A stretch of DNA of 64,000 nucleotides from DASRDU01 sp046331565 (GTDB lineage Bacteria; Acidobacteriota; Blastocatellia; RBC074), in contig JAXLQP010000001.1 in the NCBI GenBank assembly GCA_046331565.1, positions 620,001-684,000 on the forward strand, given 5' to 3'. This document shows positions 34,678 through 43,542 of the stretch, in pieces. The stretch's first letter is position 1. Each line of letters begins with the position of its first letter. The translations under genes were made by a program, and so were the position numbers. Under the pieces are notes generated by a model that was not told the DNA's origin, searched no databases, and saw nothing but the letters and a program-made list of their open reading frames with translations.

Positions 34678-36095
34678 TGAAGCATCAGGAAAAACAGAAT
34701 TCAGTGCTGCGTGAAGCCGCGTGGATGATCTGGTCGGGAACGATCAGCATTGCCAACAGTGTCGCGTTGTGGGCGATGTTTGCGCGCTGGCGAAACCCGG
34801 CTGAACTGGGCCGCTTCACCATCGTCATGGGCATTTACATGATTTTCATGACGATCTGCGCGCTCGGCCTTTATTCATACACTGCCAGCGAAACGGCGCG
34901 CCGAACGGGCGATGAACGGCAACAGTTTGTGGCCAGCATCACGGTCTTTTTATTCATCTGGTCAGTGATCTGTGCCGTGTTGATGACCGTCACGGGGCTG
35001 GTCGTCAGCGGTTCAGGTGAAGTGCGAATGGCGACGGCGGCGCTCAGTCTGGTGCTGCTGCCGACAGGTCTGATCAGTGCGGCGGAACCGGCGCTGACGG
35101 CGCTTGGCAGGGCAAAGGTCATCGCGCTGGTGACGACGATTGAGAATCTGCTGCGCACGGTGATTCCGCTGCTGCTGTTGTGGCAGGGGCGCAGTCTGCT
35201 GCTGATCTGCATTTCGTTCGTGGTCGTGCGCCTGCTGGCCTGTCTGATTTATGCAGGCATTGCGGGGCGGCATCTGGCAATGCTGAAAATGGCGCGATTA
35301 AGCATCATCCGCGACATTGCCGCACATTCACCGGCCTTTGCAGGCATTGCGGTTTTGTCTTCGCTGCACTGGCAGGCGGCATCGGTGCTGACGGGCAGGC
35401 TCGGCAGTGAAACCGAAGCGGCGGTGTTTGGTTCAGCTTCGCGGTTTCTGATTCCGGTGATGGTGCTGATGGGAGCTTATGGCGGCGTGCTGCAACCGGC
35501 AGCGACGCGCCTGGCCGAAGTTTCACGCGAGGCGCTGGGCGAGTTTATTTCGCGCAGTCTGCGGCTGGTGCTGGCGCTCGTGCTGCCCTGCGCCATCGGG
35601 CTGGTGCTGCTGGCGCGTGAAGTGCTGACGCTGCTGTTCAGTGAAAAGATGGCGATGGCTGCGCCCGCCCTGCAACTGATGGCGCTCAGCATTGTGCCGT
35701 TCTGCGCGGTGATGGTGCTGTCTCGCGGTCTGGTGGCAACGGGCAATCAGCGGATTGATCTGTTCGGCAATCTGATCGCCGTGATCGTCAACCTGCTGCT
35801 CAACTTCGTGTTGATTCCGGAATTCGGCGCAATCGGAGCGGCAGTGGCGCAGTTTGTTTCGATGATGTCAATGCTGGCGCTGCTGGTCGTGTTTTCGGCG
35901 CGGCAGTTGTATCGGCTGGAACTCGGTCAGGCCCTGCTGTCTGCGGCGATTCCGCTGGCATTGATGGCGCTGGTCGTGTGGCAGGCGCGGGCGCTGAGCT
36001 TTCACCTGGCAGTGCTGGCGGGCGGCGCGGTTTACCTGGCCTGCGCGTGGCTGACGCAGCGTGACTTGCGAATGGCGCTGACGCGGCAGACCTGA
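34674..36095 (+). CDS. Polysaccharide flippase (Wzx-like, MOP superfamily)
   Basis: The 473-residue protein has about 12 to 14 evenly spaced membrane helices with few charged residues, typical of Wzx/MurJ-type flippases. Start ATGATG at 34674 overlaps the upstream stop, showing translational coupling. It would turn the lipid-linked repeat unit to the outer face of the membrane for the upstream polymerase. The 196 bp after it contain a small AAAGCC/GGCTTT palindrome (near 36105-36119) and no gene. Confidence 0.88.
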   Translation: MMKHQEKQNSVLREAAWMIWSGTISIANSVALWAMFARWRNPAELGRFTIVMGIYMIFMTICALGLYSYTASETARRTGDERQQFVASITVFLFIWSVICAVLMTVTGLVVSGSGEVRMATAALSLVLLPTGLISAAEPALTALGRAKVIALVTTIENLLRTVIPLLLLWQGRSLLLICISFVVVRLLACLIYAGIAGRHLAMLKMARLSIIRDIAAHSPAFAGIAVLSSLHWQAASVLTGRLGSETEAAVFGSASRFLIPVMVLMGAYGGVLQPAATRLAEVSREALGEFISRSLRLVLALVLPCAIGLVLLAREVLTLLFSEKMAMAAPALQLMALSIVPFCAVMVLSRGLVATGNQRIDLFGNLIAVIVNLLLNFVLIPEFGAIGAAVAQFVSMMSMLALLVVFSARQLYRLELGQALLSAAIPLALMALVVWQARALSFHLAVLAGGAVYLACAWLTQRDLRMALTRQT

Positions 36096-36291
36096 TGCCG
36101 GATCAAAGCCCCCGGCTTTGCGACATTGGGCAGAACAGATTTCACAGCGCAACACCGTCGCTCAGAAACAGGAGTATCAATCAACGTTCTGGTTATTCCT
36201 GCTTCTGTAATTGAACGACAGGCCCTGCTGACAGTGGTTTTTCGGGCGCGCGGTAACAGCGAGCCTGTGATTCCCCCAAACCTCTGGATTG

Positions 36292-37839
36292 ATGCGTATC
36301 GAAGTTCTGACAGAATTTCCCGACAGCCCCGCGTGGGCCGATCAGTGGAACGCCCTGGCCCTGCGGTCAGGCATTGATGATATGTTTGTGACTTATGACT
36401 GGGTGCGGGCGGCGGCTGAATATGATGAACATTGCCGCCCGCTGATCCTGTGCGGTTATCAGCAGGCGGGAATGCAGTCGGAAAGGCTGGTGGGCATTGC
36501 GCCGCTGGCGTTGCGCCGCTGTCGTGTGGCCGGGCGGTTTCAGACGGTGCTGGAACTGATGGCAGGCCCCTGGGCCGATTATAACGATGTGATTGTTGAG
36601 CCTGCATTTCAGCCTGAGTTTATGGCCCGCCTGGCTGAATTCATTGCAAACCTGATCGAGCAGCGGCAATGCTCGCACGTCTGTTTCAATAACCTGCCTG
36701 AACAATCATCAACGCTGAAACATCTGACCGAACAGGCCTGCCGCCGGGGATTGCAGGTGATTCGACGGGCGCGCGATGTCGGGCCTGCGCTGGAACTGGC
36801 CGCGACCGATCCGGCGGAGCTTGACAGCCTGCTTGAAAAAAAGGGCGTCGTGCGCAAGGCCAGAACGCTGGCTAAAAAAGGTCGGCTGGAATTCAGAATC
36901 GTGCGCTCGCCTGACGAAGTGCGGCATTGCCTGCAAACGTTCTATCGCTTTCACACCGCGCGTTATCTGCTCAACGGGCAGTGCAGCATTTTTGATCCTG
37001 AGCATAAAAATTCATTGTGCCGGTTGCTTGATCTGCTGACGGCGCGCTTGTCGCAGTGGGGCCGCGTCTGCCTGCCTGTTCTTTTCTTTGACGATCAGCC
37101 GACGGCCATCGCGCTTGGATTTGAGCATCGTGGGGCGCTGACGCTTTATGCCATGACCTTTGATGCCGGAATGATCGGGACCTCGCCGGGTGAAATTCTG
37201 GTGCTTGAAATTGCGCGTTACTGCCGCGAGGCCGGACTCAGAAGGCTTGATTTTGGCGCGGGCGATGAAGCTTACAAGGCCCGCTTCACCAATTCGCGGC
37301 GCACGCTTTATGAACTGATCCTGCATCGTGGCAGCCTGGTTTTGCCGGTCAGATCGGCCCTGGCCGACTGCAAGGACAGAATCAAAGCGCATCAGGTCTG
37401 GGGCCAGGCTGTGCGGCAGGTCAGGGCATCGCTGCAACTGCTGCAACTTGAAGCGCACCGCGTCGGGGCTGTCAGGGCCATCGGTTCGTGGCTTGTGCAT
37501 CAGTGTTGTGAACGCTTCTTTGCCGGGCTGTCATCTGAGCCTGAAACGCTGCCAACTGCTGCGCGCCTGATTGAATGGCGCAGCCGCGAGGTCAGCGAGA
37601 CAGTGCTGAAATACCGGCGCGACCTGCCCGCGTGGGAATTTGCCAGAGCTTATGAACTGCTGCGCCAGGGGCAGCCCTGTTATCTGCTGCTCAAAGAGCA
37701 TCGGCTGCTCGGCATTCTCAATCATCGCCCGGCAGGTTTGCGGCAATCGCCCGGCATTCTGTCTGAAACTGCTGATCCGATCCCGCCACAGAACAACTCC
37801 GATGAAAAACTGCCAGCCGCTCTGACCCGCCGCGCCTGA
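36292..37839 (+). CDS. GNAT-fold acetyltransferase (BioF2/Acetyltransf_6-like)
   Basis: The 515-residue protein shows the double-GNAT pattern of BioF2-like acyltransferases. The closing motif is RLDFGAGDEAYKARFTN in the middle, and the N-terminal DMFVTYDWVRA region is the usual opening. Relatives (CelD, FemAB-type proteins) acylate polysaccharides or transfer amino acids. Here it probably decorates the glycan or its precursor, which is an inference from locus position. The C-terminal 150 residues have no recognised domain. The start at 36292 has no strong ribosome-binding site; a TTG one codon earlier is possible. Confidence 0.8.
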   Translation: MRIEVLTEFPDSPAWADQWNALALRSGIDDMFVTYDWVRAAAEYDEHCRPLILCGYQQAGMQSERLVGIAPLALRRCRVAGRFQTVLELMAGPWADYNDVIVEPAFQPEFMARLAEFIANLIEQRQCSHVCFNNLPEQSSTLKHLTEQACRRGLQVIRRARDVGPALELAATDPAELDSLLEKKGVVRKARTLAKKGRLEFRIVRSPDEVRHCLQTFYRFHTARYLLNGQCSIFDPEHKNSLCRLLDLLTARLSQWGRVCLPVLFFDDQPTAIALGFEHRGALTLYAMTFDAGMIGTSPGEILVLEIARYCREAGLRRLDFGAGDEAYKARFTNSRRTLYELILHRGSLVLPVRSALADCKDRIKAHQVWGQAVRQVRASLQLLQLEAHRVGAVRAIGSWLVHQCCERFFAGLSSEPETLPTAARLIEWRSREVSETVLKYRRDLPAWEFARAYELLRQGQPCYLLLKEHRLLGILNHRPAGLRQSPGILSETADPIPPQNNSDEKLPAALTRRA

Positions 37840-37845
37840 CAAGGC

Positions 37846-37960
37846 GGAAGAGAGACAACGGAACACACGGAAATAACGGAACAAACGAAACAGGGACTGA
37901 AAACAATTTCCTTGTTTCGTCTGTTCCGTTTATTCCGTGTGTTCCGTTGTCTCTCCTTCC
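37846..37960. repeat. ACGGAA-family hairpin inside the exopolysaccharide locus
   Basis: Arm 37846-37894 pairs with 37910-37960 with few mismatches and one bulge. The theme is GAACACACGGAAATAACGGA. A sister is at 51652-51739. The remainder of the 257-bp gap between the GNAT gene and the GT4 gene holds nothing else recognisable. Confidence 0.92.
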
Positions 37961-38096
37961 GGCTTTCAACGGTCGGCTCCTTCAGAGAAATGTCACGAGT
38001 TAGTCACTGATCGGTGACGGCCTTTGATGAGAATGCGCCTGCGCTCTCTGAGTGCGTGTTCTCGTCATTTGTGGCTCGCTGAATCAGAAATAACCG

Positions 38097-39305
38097 ATGC
38101 AGTTTACAGTCAATACTATTTCAGAAAAGGTTGCGGGTGGGCGTCGTCCGCGCGTGCTGATCGTCAGTCCGCACCTGACGCGCACGCTTGGCGGCATCAC
38201 GGCGCTGGTGCGTGAAATTCTGGCTTCAAAGCTGACGCAGGGTTTTGAGTTCCGCCACATCGCTTCGCAGGCCGATGAATACGGCAAATTCGGCAAGGTG
38301 CTGCTGGCGATGTTTTCATTCCTGCAATATGCGTGGCTGATCGTGCGATGGCGGCCCGACATGGTCTGGATTCACGTGGGCGGCAATGCCAGCCTTTACC
38401 GCAAGGCTCCCTTCATCATTTTCGGGCGGCTGACGGGTTGCGTCGTCCTGTCGCACTTTCACGCCGGAGATTTCACGCCTTATTTCAATCGGCAGAGCCG
38501 CGCCGGGCAGAAATTCATTTTATGGTCGCTCAGTCTCAGTCATCGCCTCGCAACCTGCTCGCAGGAACTCAGGCGGATTCTGGTGCAGCACCTGAAAACC
38601 AGAAATGTGGTGGTGCTGCCGAACGGAGTTGATGTCAGCGAATTTGCCGCTGACCGCGCGGCCCGAACTGCGGAACAGGCCGACGAGCCGGTGCGATTGT
38701 TGTTTGTCGGTGCGATGGGACGGCTCAAGGGCGAGCGCGATCTGGTGCAGGCGATTCGCAAAGCTGAAAGGAAAGTGCCGAATCTGAAAGTGATGCTGCT
38801 CGGTCACGGTTCGGAAACGCTGATGAGCCTGTGCGAAGAGGTGCAGGTGCTGCATCTGCTCGAATATTTCGGCCCGGCTCCGATGGACAAGCGCGCCGGG
38901 TTTTTCAAACAGGCTGACATCTTTGTGCTGCCGACTTATGCCGAGGGAATGCCCCTCTCAGTCATCGAAGCGATGGCCGCAGGCCTGCCCGTCATCACGA
39001 CGCCGGTTGGCGGCATTCCTGATCTGGTGACTGATGGAATTGAAGGTTTTCTGGTGAAGCCCGGCGATGTTGACGCGCTGGCTGCGCGGATTGTGCAACT
39101 CGCCAGCGATGAGAAGCTGCGCCTGGCGATGGGACGGCGCGGCGAACTCAGAGCGTGCTGTTATGACCGCAACATCATTCAGGCGATGCTGAGCGAAGTG
39201 ATGCATCGCACGCTTTCTGATTACCGGCAGGGGACGCTCAGCCCGGCAGGCGATGAAGCCGTCAGCGTTTCAGTCGTCAACCTGAACCCGCAGGAGGAGC
39301 AGTAA
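38097..39305 (+). CDS. Glycosyltransferase family 4
   Basis: The 402-residue enzyme has the GT-B fold of GT4. The N-terminal GGITALVREI loop and LPNGVD switch are present, as is the nucleotide-sugar motif E-x7-E in EGMPLSVIEAMAAGLPV. It would add a sugar from a nucleotide donor to the growing lipid-linked repeat unit at the inner face of the membrane. The ATG at 38097 has no clear ribosome-binding site, in keeping with the hairpin-filled region before it. The next gene starts 4 bp after the stop. Confidence 0.92.
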   Translation: MQFTVNTISEKVAGGRRPRVLIVSPHLTRTLGGITALVREILASKLTQGFEFRHIASQADEYGKFGKVLLAMFSFLQYAWLIVRWRPDMVWIHVGGNASLYRKAPFIIFGRLTGCVVLSHFHAGDFTPYFNRQSRAGQKFILWSLSLSHRLATCSQELRRILVQHLKTRNVVVLPNGVDVSEFAADRAARTAEQADEPVRLLFVGAMGRLKGERDLVQAIRKAERKVPNLKVMLLGHGSETLMSLCEEVQVLHLLEYFGPAPMDKRAGFFKQADIFVLPTYAEGMPLSVIEAMAAGLPVITTPVGGIPDLVTDGIEGFLVKPGDVDALAARIVQLASDEKLRLAMGRRGELRACCYDRNIIQAMLSEVMHRTLSDYRQGTLSPAGDEAVSVSVVNLNPQEEQ

Positions 39306-39308
39306 GGA

Positions 39309-40355
39309 ATGTCACCAGGTCTGTTGAAGATCGGCAGGCGGGCCATCAAATCATCCGTCGCTCAGGCGCAGCGGATGATGAAAGCAATCTGCGGATCGGC
39401 TGCCAGCGAACATCTGACGGGCGACAGGCTGCTGATTCTGGCTTATCACCGCATTGTGCCGGACATTCAGGCGGCTGAAAACGAAGCGATCTTCGGCCTG
39501 CTGACTTCGACTGCGACCTTTCGCCGTCATCTCGAAATTGTGCGCCAGCAGTGTGAAGTGCTGACACTGGATGAAGCCGCCAGCGTCGTCAAAGGCGAAC
39601 GCAAAACGGCGCGCCCGGCGGCAGTGATTACCTTTGATGACGGCTATCGTGACAACTATGACCACGCGCTGCCGGTGCTGCGCGAAATGGGTCTGCCTGC
39701 GACGGTCTTCATTTCAACGGGACTGATCGGCAGTTCGCAGCCGCTGCATCACGACCGCATTTACTGGCAGATCAGCAAGGCTTATCAACTCGGTTTTGAT
39801 CTGCATGCCATTTTCGAGGGCACAGGCCTGCGCGCCATCAGAGTTGATGAATTGTGCCGGATCAAATATCCGCTCGCGCTGGTCGAACAGCTTGTGCATC
39901 TGCCCTTCGCCGTGCGCGAAAGGCTGCTGGAAAGGCTGGAAGCAAAGCTTGGCGCTGATTATCCGGCGGGCTTTGAAATGCTGAACTGGGAGATGGTGAC
40001 TGAAATGAATCAGTCGGGCGTGAGCTTTGGCAGCCATTCAGATCAGCATCCGGTGCTGACGCTTGAAGACGCGCACACCATCGAACGCGAACTGCGCCGC
40101 AGCAGGCGCATTCTCGAAGAACGCCTGAACCGTCCGGCGCGACATTTCGCTTACCCGAACGGCAGTTATAACGAGGCCATCAAGGCGATGGTGGCGAAAC
40201 TTGGTTTCAATATGGCGGTGACAACCGAACGACGCCTGGCGCGACCGGGCGATGATTTGCACGCGCTCGCACGCATCAGTCTGTGCGAAGAGTCAACGCG
40301 CGGCGTGCTGGGCAGGTATTCACAGTCAGTCGCGCAAATGCGGCTGCTGGCCTGA
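39309..40355 (+). CDS. Polysaccharide deacetylase family protein (NodB homology)
   Basis: The 348-residue protein has the NodB motif 1, TFDDG (108-112), and a later H-x-x-x-H pair in FGSHSDQHPVL, both needed for metal-dependent removal of N- or O-acetyl groups from glycans. Motif WEMVTEM and the C-terminal FAYPNGSYN are also typical. It has no signal peptide, so it may act on lipid-linked intermediates in the cytoplasm. GGAGGAG at 39294-39300 precedes the start. It probably fine-tunes acetylation along with the GNAT and acyltransferase genes of the locus. Confidence 0.9.
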   Translation: MSPGLLKIGRRAIKSSVAQAQRMMKAICGSAASEHLTGDRLLILAYHRIVPDIQAAENEAIFGLLTSTATFRRHLEIVRQQCEVLTLDEAASVVKGERKTARPAAVITFDDGYRDNYDHALPVLREMGLPATVFISTGLIGSSQPLHHDRIYWQISKAYQLGFDLHAIFEGTGLRAIRVDELCRIKYPLALVEQLVHLPFAVRERLLERLEAKLGADYPAGFEMLNWEMVTEMNQSGVSFGSHSDQHPVLTLEDAHTIERELRRSRRILEERLNRPARHFAYPNGSYNEAIKAMVAKLGFNMAVTTERRLARPGDDLHALARISLCEESTRGVLGRYSQSVAQMRLLA

Positions 40356-40381
40356 ATCACAGGATGATGGACTTTCCTCCT

Positions 40382-40441
40382 CTTCTCTGTGCCTGCGGCG
40401 TAAAACTTATTCTCACGCAGAGGCGCAGAGGCACAGAGAAG
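40382..40441. repeat. Short CACAGAGG-family hairpin
   Basis: CTTCTCTGTGCCT (40382-40394) pairs perfectly with 40429-40441. The right side continues into purine-rich GAAAAGAGAAGAAGAGAG. It is a shorter relative of 13490-13572. The gap to the next gene also contains TTTGAGTTTTGAGTTT (about 40496-40511), of the same style as the leuC-leuD repeat. Confidence 0.75.
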
Positions 40442-40564
40442 AAAAGAGAAGAAGAGAGAAGCTGGTGTTTTGATTTTGACAACAACTGACTGCTTTGAGT
40501 TTTGAGTTTGCGATCCGGCCCCGGTCTCAAATTTCAGACACTCGGATTTCAAATCTCAGGGCTT

Positions 40565-41326
40565 ATGCAGACGACATTTTTTGAGGTGCTGGGGATTCGC
40601 ATTGCCGCGCTCGATTATCAGCGGGCAATCAGGACGATTGAAAAATTCATCGGCAGCGGGCGCACGCATTACGTCACGCTGACCAATGTTCATGCGGTGA
40701 CCGAAAGCCAGTCTGACGCGATGCTGAAAGCGGCGCTCAGTCAGGCCGACCTGGTGCTGCCTGACGGGATGCCCATTGCCTGGGCGGGCAGTCTGAAGGA
40801 TCGCGTCTGCGGGCCTGATCTGATGCTGCAATTCATCAGGGCCACAGCCGGGCGCGGTTATCGCCATTTCTTTTACGGCGGCGCTGAAGGCGTGGCTGAT
40901 GAACTGGCGGCGAGGCTGAAAGCGATCTGCCCTGAAATCACGATTGCCGGAACGTACTGCCCGCCGTTTCGCCCGCTGACAGCAGCGGAAGAAGCCGATC
41001 TGGCCGGGCGCGTGAATGACAAGGTGGATGTGATGTGGGTGGGCCTGGGCTGCCCGAAGCAGGAGAAGTGGATGATGGAGCATCAGCACCTGCGCGTGGG
41101 CGTGATGCTCGGTGTCGGAGCGGCTTTTGATTTTCATTCCGGGCGCATTGAACGCGCGCCGCGCTGGATGCAGCGCACAGGGCTGGAATGGGCCTTTCGC
41201 CTGTCACAGGATCCGCGCCGGTTGTGGTGGCGATACCTGAAAACGAACAGTCTGTTTCTGTGGCTTTACCTGACCGAGTTACTCAACCTCAGACGTTATG
41301 AAGTGGCGCCGAGTCGCCATTCATAA
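40565..41326 (+). CDS. WecG/TagA/CpsF family glycosyltransferase (GT26)
   Basis: The 253-residue protein contains the GT26 landmarks VLPDGMPIAWAG, GPDLM and VGLGCPKQEKWM. The TagA active-site aspartate and the basic C-terminus that docks at the membrane are recognisable. Such enzymes add N-acetylmannosamine-type sugars as the second residue of lipid-linked glycans. The ATG at 40565 begins the conserved domain; the frame extends upstream through repeat sequence that is unlikely to be translated. Confidence 0.92.
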   Translation: MQTTFFEVLGIRIAALDYQRAIRTIEKFIGSGRTHYVTLTNVHAVTESQSDAMLKAALSQADLVLPDGMPIAWAGSLKDRVCGPDLMLQFIRATAGRGYRHFFYGGAEGVADELAARLKAICPEITIAGTYCPPFRPLTAAEEADLAGRVNDKVDVMWVGLGCPKQEKWMMEHQHLRVGVMLGVGAAFDFHSGRIERAPRWMQRTGLEWAFRLSQDPRRLWWRYLKTNSLFLWLYLTELLNLRRYEVAPSRHS

Positions 41327-41338
41327 ACGCAACTGCCG

Positions 41339-42685
41339 ATGACATACGCTGCCATCAATCGCCGTGAATTTCTGAGCGCCGCCGGGCTGACGGGTGGCGC
41401 GTGTCTGGCCGCGTGTCTGGCGAAAAGTGCAGCGCGCAGCAGCAGTGAACAGTCAGCGAATCAGGCGGCCTTACTGGAACAGGCGCGCCGGGGAATCATT
41501 CAGCATCGTCAGGGTGAAGCAGTCATCAGAGTCACTGATGCCGGTGGCCAACCGGTGACTGGTTACCGGCTCAAAGCAACGCAACTCACACACGATTTCA
41601 GATTCGGCTGTTATCTCACCTTCCGCGAACTGCCGCCGGAAGGCCGCGACATTTACCGGCGCTCGTTCAGTCGCCTGTTCAATTACGCCACGCTCGGCAT
41701 CTACTGGCGACTGATTCAGTCAGACAGCGCGCCGCCTGACTGGAATCAGATCAAAGCTGAAACTGAATTTGCCGGTTCAGCAAAGCTGCGCCTCAAGGGC
41801 CATCCGCTGATCTGGGGCGCGCACCAGGCGGGAACGCCGCGCTGGCTGCCGCAAACGAAAAGCGAGCTTGAAGCGGTGATGAAAGAGCGCATCACTGACG
41901 CCGTGACGCGCTGGCGCGGGACGATCAGGACGTGGGATGTGGTCAATGAGCCGCTGGACGGCGGATTGTTTGACGAGGTGCTGGGCAGCGATTACATCAG
42001 CCGGGCATTTCGATATGCGCGCGAGGCCGATGCGACGGCGCAACTGGTGCTCAATGAATACGGCATTCTGAGCGCCGGGTCGAAGCGGCGCGCGCCTTAT
42101 TTCAGGCTGCTCAAAAAGCTGAAGGATGAAGGCGCGCCGGTTGATGCCATCGGCATTCAGGCGCACGAACCGCGTGATGAATGGTTTGCTCCGGCAGAAG
42201 TGCAGGCTGCGCTTGATCAGTTTGCTGAACTCGGCGTGCCGATTCACATCACTGAATTTACGGCGCAGGCTGATGAGGCGGCTGTCGTCACGGGCAGTTA
42301 TCGAAATGGCCGCTGGAATGCGCGCCACCAGGCCGATTATTACCGTGAATTTTTCACGCTCTGTTTCGGTCATCCGCAGGTTGAAGCCATCACGGTCTGG
42401 GGCCTGGATGACGGGCGGGCGTGGATCAAAGACTGTGCATTGCTTGATCAGCAGTGGCAGCCGAAAGCGGCCTTTCAGACGCTTGATCAGATGATCAATC
42501 ACGAATGGCGCACGCGGGCTGAACTGACAGTCACGACAGACCGGCAGCGATTGCGCGGGTTTTATGGTGATTATGAAATCAGCGTGAAGATAAACGGTCA
42601 GCCCGAAATCACAGGTCATTTTGCTTTACGGCGCAATCAGCCCGGCGATTGGCTGATCAGGTTGCCGGGACAAACGAGCAGTTGA
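41339..42685 (+). CDS. GH10 endo-xylanase-like enzyme with Tat/lipoprotein signal
   Basis: The 448-residue protein opens with a twin-arginine signal (NRREFLSAAG) and a lipobox-like LAAC (C26). A GH10 catalytic domain follows. The acid/base E204 lies in WDVVNEPL and the nucleophile E306 in HITEFTAQ; HPLIWG and a conserved tryptophan loop are also present. GH10 enzymes cut beta-1,4-xylan. Inside an exopolysaccharide locus it may instead trim or release the glycan made by its neighbours. The start at 41339 lies 12 bp after the GT26 stop. The N-terminal FRFGCYL segment is usual in GH10 members fused to a small carbohydrate-binding stretch. Confidence 0.9.
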   Translation: MTYAAINRREFLSAAGLTGGACLAACLAKSAARSSSEQSANQAALLEQARRGIIQHRQGEAVIRVTDAGGQPVTGYRLKATQLTHDFRFGCYLTFRELPPEGRDIYRRSFSRLFNYATLGIYWRLIQSDSAPPDWNQIKAETEFAGSAKLRLKGHPLIWGAHQAGTPRWLPQTKSELEAVMKERITDAVTRWRGTIRTWDVVNEPLDGGLFDEVLGSDYISRAFRYAREADATAQLVLNEYGILSAGSKRRAPYFRLLKKLKDEGAPVDAIGIQAHEPRDEWFAPAEVQAALDQFAELGVPIHITEFTAQADEAAVVTGSYRNGRWNARHQADYYREFFTLCFGHPQVEAITVWGLDDGRAWIKDCALLDQQWQPKAAFQTLDQMINHEWRTRAELTVTTDRQRLRGFYGDYEISVKINGQPEITGHFALRRNQPGDWLIRLPGQTSS

Positions 42686-42699
42686 AAGGAGTAACTGCC

Positions 42700-43515
42700 A
42701 TGCAGAATCTCAAAACATCAGTTGAAGGCGGGACGCTTTCGATTACTGCCAGGCAGTTGACCCGCTGCCTGCTGATCGTGGTGGCGGGGCTGACGCTGGC
42801 GGGCATTGCCGGTGAATGGGCGAAGTATTCCCTGGGCAGCGAATACCTGCATGCCCATCATCTGTTCGGCCTCGTCGAGAAATTTGATCTGGATGGCGAG
42901 AACAATATTCCGAACTGGTATCAGTCATCATCGCTGCTGTTTTGTGCGGCGCTGCTGGCGACGATCTGCGTGCTGAAGCGAATGTCGCGGGCGCGGTATG
43001 TCGCGCACTGGGGCGGGCTGGCGCTGATCTTTCTGGCGCTGTCGCTGGATGAATCGGCCAGTCTGCACGAAATGCTGGTTGAACCGGTGCGGTCGGTGCT
43101 GCATACGGATGGTTTTCTGCGTTATGCGTGGGTGATTCCGGGGTTGCTGTTTGCGGCGGGTGTCGGGCTGGCTTATCTGAAATTTCTGGCGCACCTGCCA
43201 TTCGTTACCCGATTACAGTTCATTCTGGCCGGTGCATTTTTTATTTCAGGCGCGGTCGGTATGGAGATGATCGGCGGCAGGCTGCGCGATCTGTACGGAT
43301 TGCAAAGTGTGCAATACGTCGCTGAAACGATTGCCGAAGAAGTGCTGGAGATGACCGGCATTCTGATTTTCATTTACGGACTGACGGCTTATCTCGGCGC
43401 GCTGGTGCAGGGTGTGCAGGTGACAGTCAGAGGCGAGCATCAGGCTGTGCCCGGTGCTGAAAAAATTCCCGCTCAGGTGGCAGGCAGAAGGCAGCCACTG
43501 AAAACGATGGCCTGA
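42700..43515 (+). CDS. Integral membrane protein of unknown function
   Basis: The 271-residue protein has about six predicted membrane helices (near residues 22-42, 70-88, 100-118, 145-165, 175-195, 225-245). A conserved-looking LDESASLHEMLVEP stretch between helices carries acidic and histidine residues. No family was recognised. GAAAGGAG upstream fixes the ATG at 42700. It lies between the GH10 and GT2 genes in the same direction, so it is likely part of the exopolysaccharide operon. Confidence 0.75.
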   Translation: MQNLKTSVEGGTLSITARQLTRCLLIVVAGLTLAGIAGEWAKYSLGSEYLHAHHLFGLVEKFDLDGENNIPNWYQSSSLLFCAALLATICVLKRMSRARYVAHWGGLALIFLALSLDESASLHEMLVEPVRSVLHTDGFLRYAWVIPGLLFAAGVGLAYLKFLAHLPFVTRLQFILAGAFFISGAVGMEMIGGRLRDLYGLQSVQYVAETIAEEVLEMTGILIFIYGLTAYLGALVQGVQVTVRGEHQAVPGAEKIPAQVAGRRQPLKTMA

Positions 43516-43542
43516 AATCAGGACGCAGAACAGGCAGAGGCG

